Source of the DNA: Desulfonatronovibrio sp.
GTDB taxonomy: Bacteria; Desulfobacterota; Desulfovibrionia; Desulfovibrionales; Desulfonatronovibrionaceae
Direction: 5' to 3'
Assembly: GCA_003558575.1 (NCBI GenBank)
Contig: PWPY01000136.1
Location: forward strand, 1-6,089
Length of the DNA stretch: 6,089 nt
Shown: positions 5,163 through 6,089 of the stretch, piece by piece
Layout of the letters: each line of letters starts with the position of its first letter
Numbering within the stretch: position 1 is the first letter of the stretch
Position numbers and translations under genes: made by a program
The notes under the pieces: model-generated
The model's database searches: none
The model's input: the letters and a program-made list of their open reading frames with translations, nothing else
Told to the model about the DNA's origin: nothing

Positions 5163-6089
5163 ATTTTTCCATTCTTCTGTACAGAGATGTTCGTGTTAGT
5201 CCGAGTTCTGAAGCTGCCTGGGATATATTCCCCTGATTTTGTTTAACTACTTTCTGGATGACACTTTTTTCAATCTCATCAAGATTGTATGTCTGCAACT
5301 CAAGTTCATCAGACTTCCTTTGAGGTGAGGATAGAACAAAGTCCTCTGCAGTCAGAATGCCGGAGTCACTCATAATGAGAGCTCTTTCAATTGCATGCTG
5401 CAGTTCCCTGACATTGCCCGGCCAGTGATACTGATTAAGCTTATTCATTGCATCATTGCTGATCCGGGTTACTTTCTTTTTGTATTTTTTATTGAATATT
5501 TTCAGAAAATGATCTGCAAGTACAGGAATGTCACCTGTCCGGTCCCTCAGCGGAGGCAGTTGGATCTCAACCGTGTTGATCCTGTATAGAAGATCCTGCC
5601 TGAAACTCTCATCTGCCACCATCCGGTGGATATTGTTGTTTGTTGCACAAATCAGCCTGATATCAATTGGTACTGGTTTATTGGACCCGACCTTAATAAC
5701 TTCCTTTCTTTCAATTACAGTGAGTAATTTAGCCTGCATTGACAGAGAAAGGTTACCAATTTCATCAAGAAAAAGAGTTCCTCCGGAGGCTATTTCAAAC
5801 CGGCCTGATTTTTCTTTAATAGCATCTGTAAAGGCTCCTTTCACATGTCCGAACAGTTCACTTTCGAAAAGTGTTTCACTTATGCTGCCCAGGTCGACAC
5901 TTATGAAAACCTCATCCTTTCTGGGAGAGTTCCTGTAAAGAGCTCGTGCAACAAGTTCCTTGCCGGTACCGTTTTCGCCAAGTATGAGAACATTTGCATC
6001 GGTTTTTGCAACTTTTTGAATGGTAGTGAAAACCTGTTGCATTTCGCGGGATGTGCCAATAAAATCCTGGAAGGGCTGCTCAAGGACTT
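5152..6089 (-). CDS. sigma-54-dependent NtrC-family response regulator (N-terminus outside window)
   Basis: Enhancer-binding activator that uses ATP hydrolysis to open sigma-54 RNA polymerase promoters. The frame stays open past the ATG at 6042 to the window edge, and the extra residues (VLEQPFQDFIGTSRE) are the normal run-in to the AAA+ domain, so 6042 is an internal Met and the real start, probably with a receiver domain, lies further right. Counting from that Met: Walker A GENGTGKE (22-29), L1 loop GAFTDA (69-74), Walker B TLFLDEIG (89-96), sensor I region CATNNN (132-137), arginine finger candidates R148 and R154 (FRQDLLYR), sensor II GNVREL (209-214). The C-terminus is a Fis-type helix-turn-helix, NISQAASELGLTRTSLYRRM (272-291). 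The loop reads GAFTDA instead of canonical GAFTGA. The gene precedes and overlaps its kinase partner by 11 bp. The receiver domain is presumed from the partnership, not seen. Confidence 0.93.
   Translation of the reverse strand, partial: VLEQPFQDFIGTSREMQQVFTTIQKVAKTDANVLILGENGTGKELVARALYRNSPRKDEVFISVDLGSISETLFESELFGHVKGAFTDAIKEKSGRFEIASGGTLFLDEIGNLSLSMQAKLLTVIERKEVIKVGSNKPVPIDIRLICATNNNIHRMVADESFRQDLLYRINTVEIQLPPLRDRTGDIPVLADHFLKIFNKKYKKKVTRISNDAMNKLNQYHWPGNVRELQHAIERALIMSDSGILTAEDFVLSSPQRKSDELELQTYNLDEIEKSVIQKVVKQNQGNISQAASELGLTRTSLYRRMEKYGL

Noticed and set aside
5528..5938. 136-codon open frame on the plus strand
   Set aside because: It is antisense to the AAA+ domain of the regulator, including the Walker B and GAFTDA regions; a shadow frame.
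6040..6042. ATG at 6042 as the true start of the sigma-54 activator
   Set aside because: The frame continues to the window edge and the upstream residues (FIGTSRE before this Met) are the standard start of the AAA+ domain, so the gene is cut by the window.

Overview
The window looks like chromosomal DNA of a Gram-negative bacterium, most probably of the phylum Bacteroidota. The clues are moderate-to-low GC, mostly weak Shine-Dalgarno signals, a match to the Bacteroidota -7 promoter consensus (TAnnTTTG) just before one start codon, HtrB/LpxL-type acyltransferases (a lipid A trait), and an NtrC-type regulator paired with an NtrY-like membrane kinase. The phylum is inferred from style; no marker gene is present.

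Layout. Positions 1-149 carry no confident gene. They may hold the last codons of an upstream gene (stop at 58-60), followed by a long, imperfect inverted repeat (49-112) that could act as a terminator or operator. A rightward run of four genes follows: an inositol monophosphatase family enzyme (150-947), two adjacent paralogous LpxL/HtrB-like acyltransferases (968-1846 and 1843-2748), and a family 2 glycosyltransferase (2745-3800). The last three are joined by 4-bp ATGA stop/start overlaps and are almost certainly co-transcribed and translationally coupled. The phosphatase is 20 bp upstream; a -7 box in that gap may give the acyltransferase block its own promoter.

A leftward two-gene unit converges on this run: a sigma-54-dependent NtrC-family regulator (5152 to beyond the right edge; its N-terminus lies outside the window) and, overlapping it by 11 bp, its partner histidine kinase (3810-5162). 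Only 9 bp separate the stop codons of the two convergent units.

How they may work together. The acyltransferases and the glycosyltransferase all suit assembly of an acylated, glycosylated envelope lipid at the inner membrane (lipid A or another glycolipid). The phosphatase could serve sugar- or inositol-phosphate metabolism, but may be only a neighbour. The two-component pair should activate sigma-54 promoters. The kinase has two closely spaced membrane helices with almost no periplasmic loop, so it probably reads a membrane or cytoplasmic cue. A regulatory link to the adjacent lipid genes is possible but unproven. I see no mobile element, CRISPR array, tRNA or rRNA, and no clear sign of a wholly new system. 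The most notable items are the tandem acyltransferase-glycosyltransferase cassette and the long inverted repeat at the left edge.
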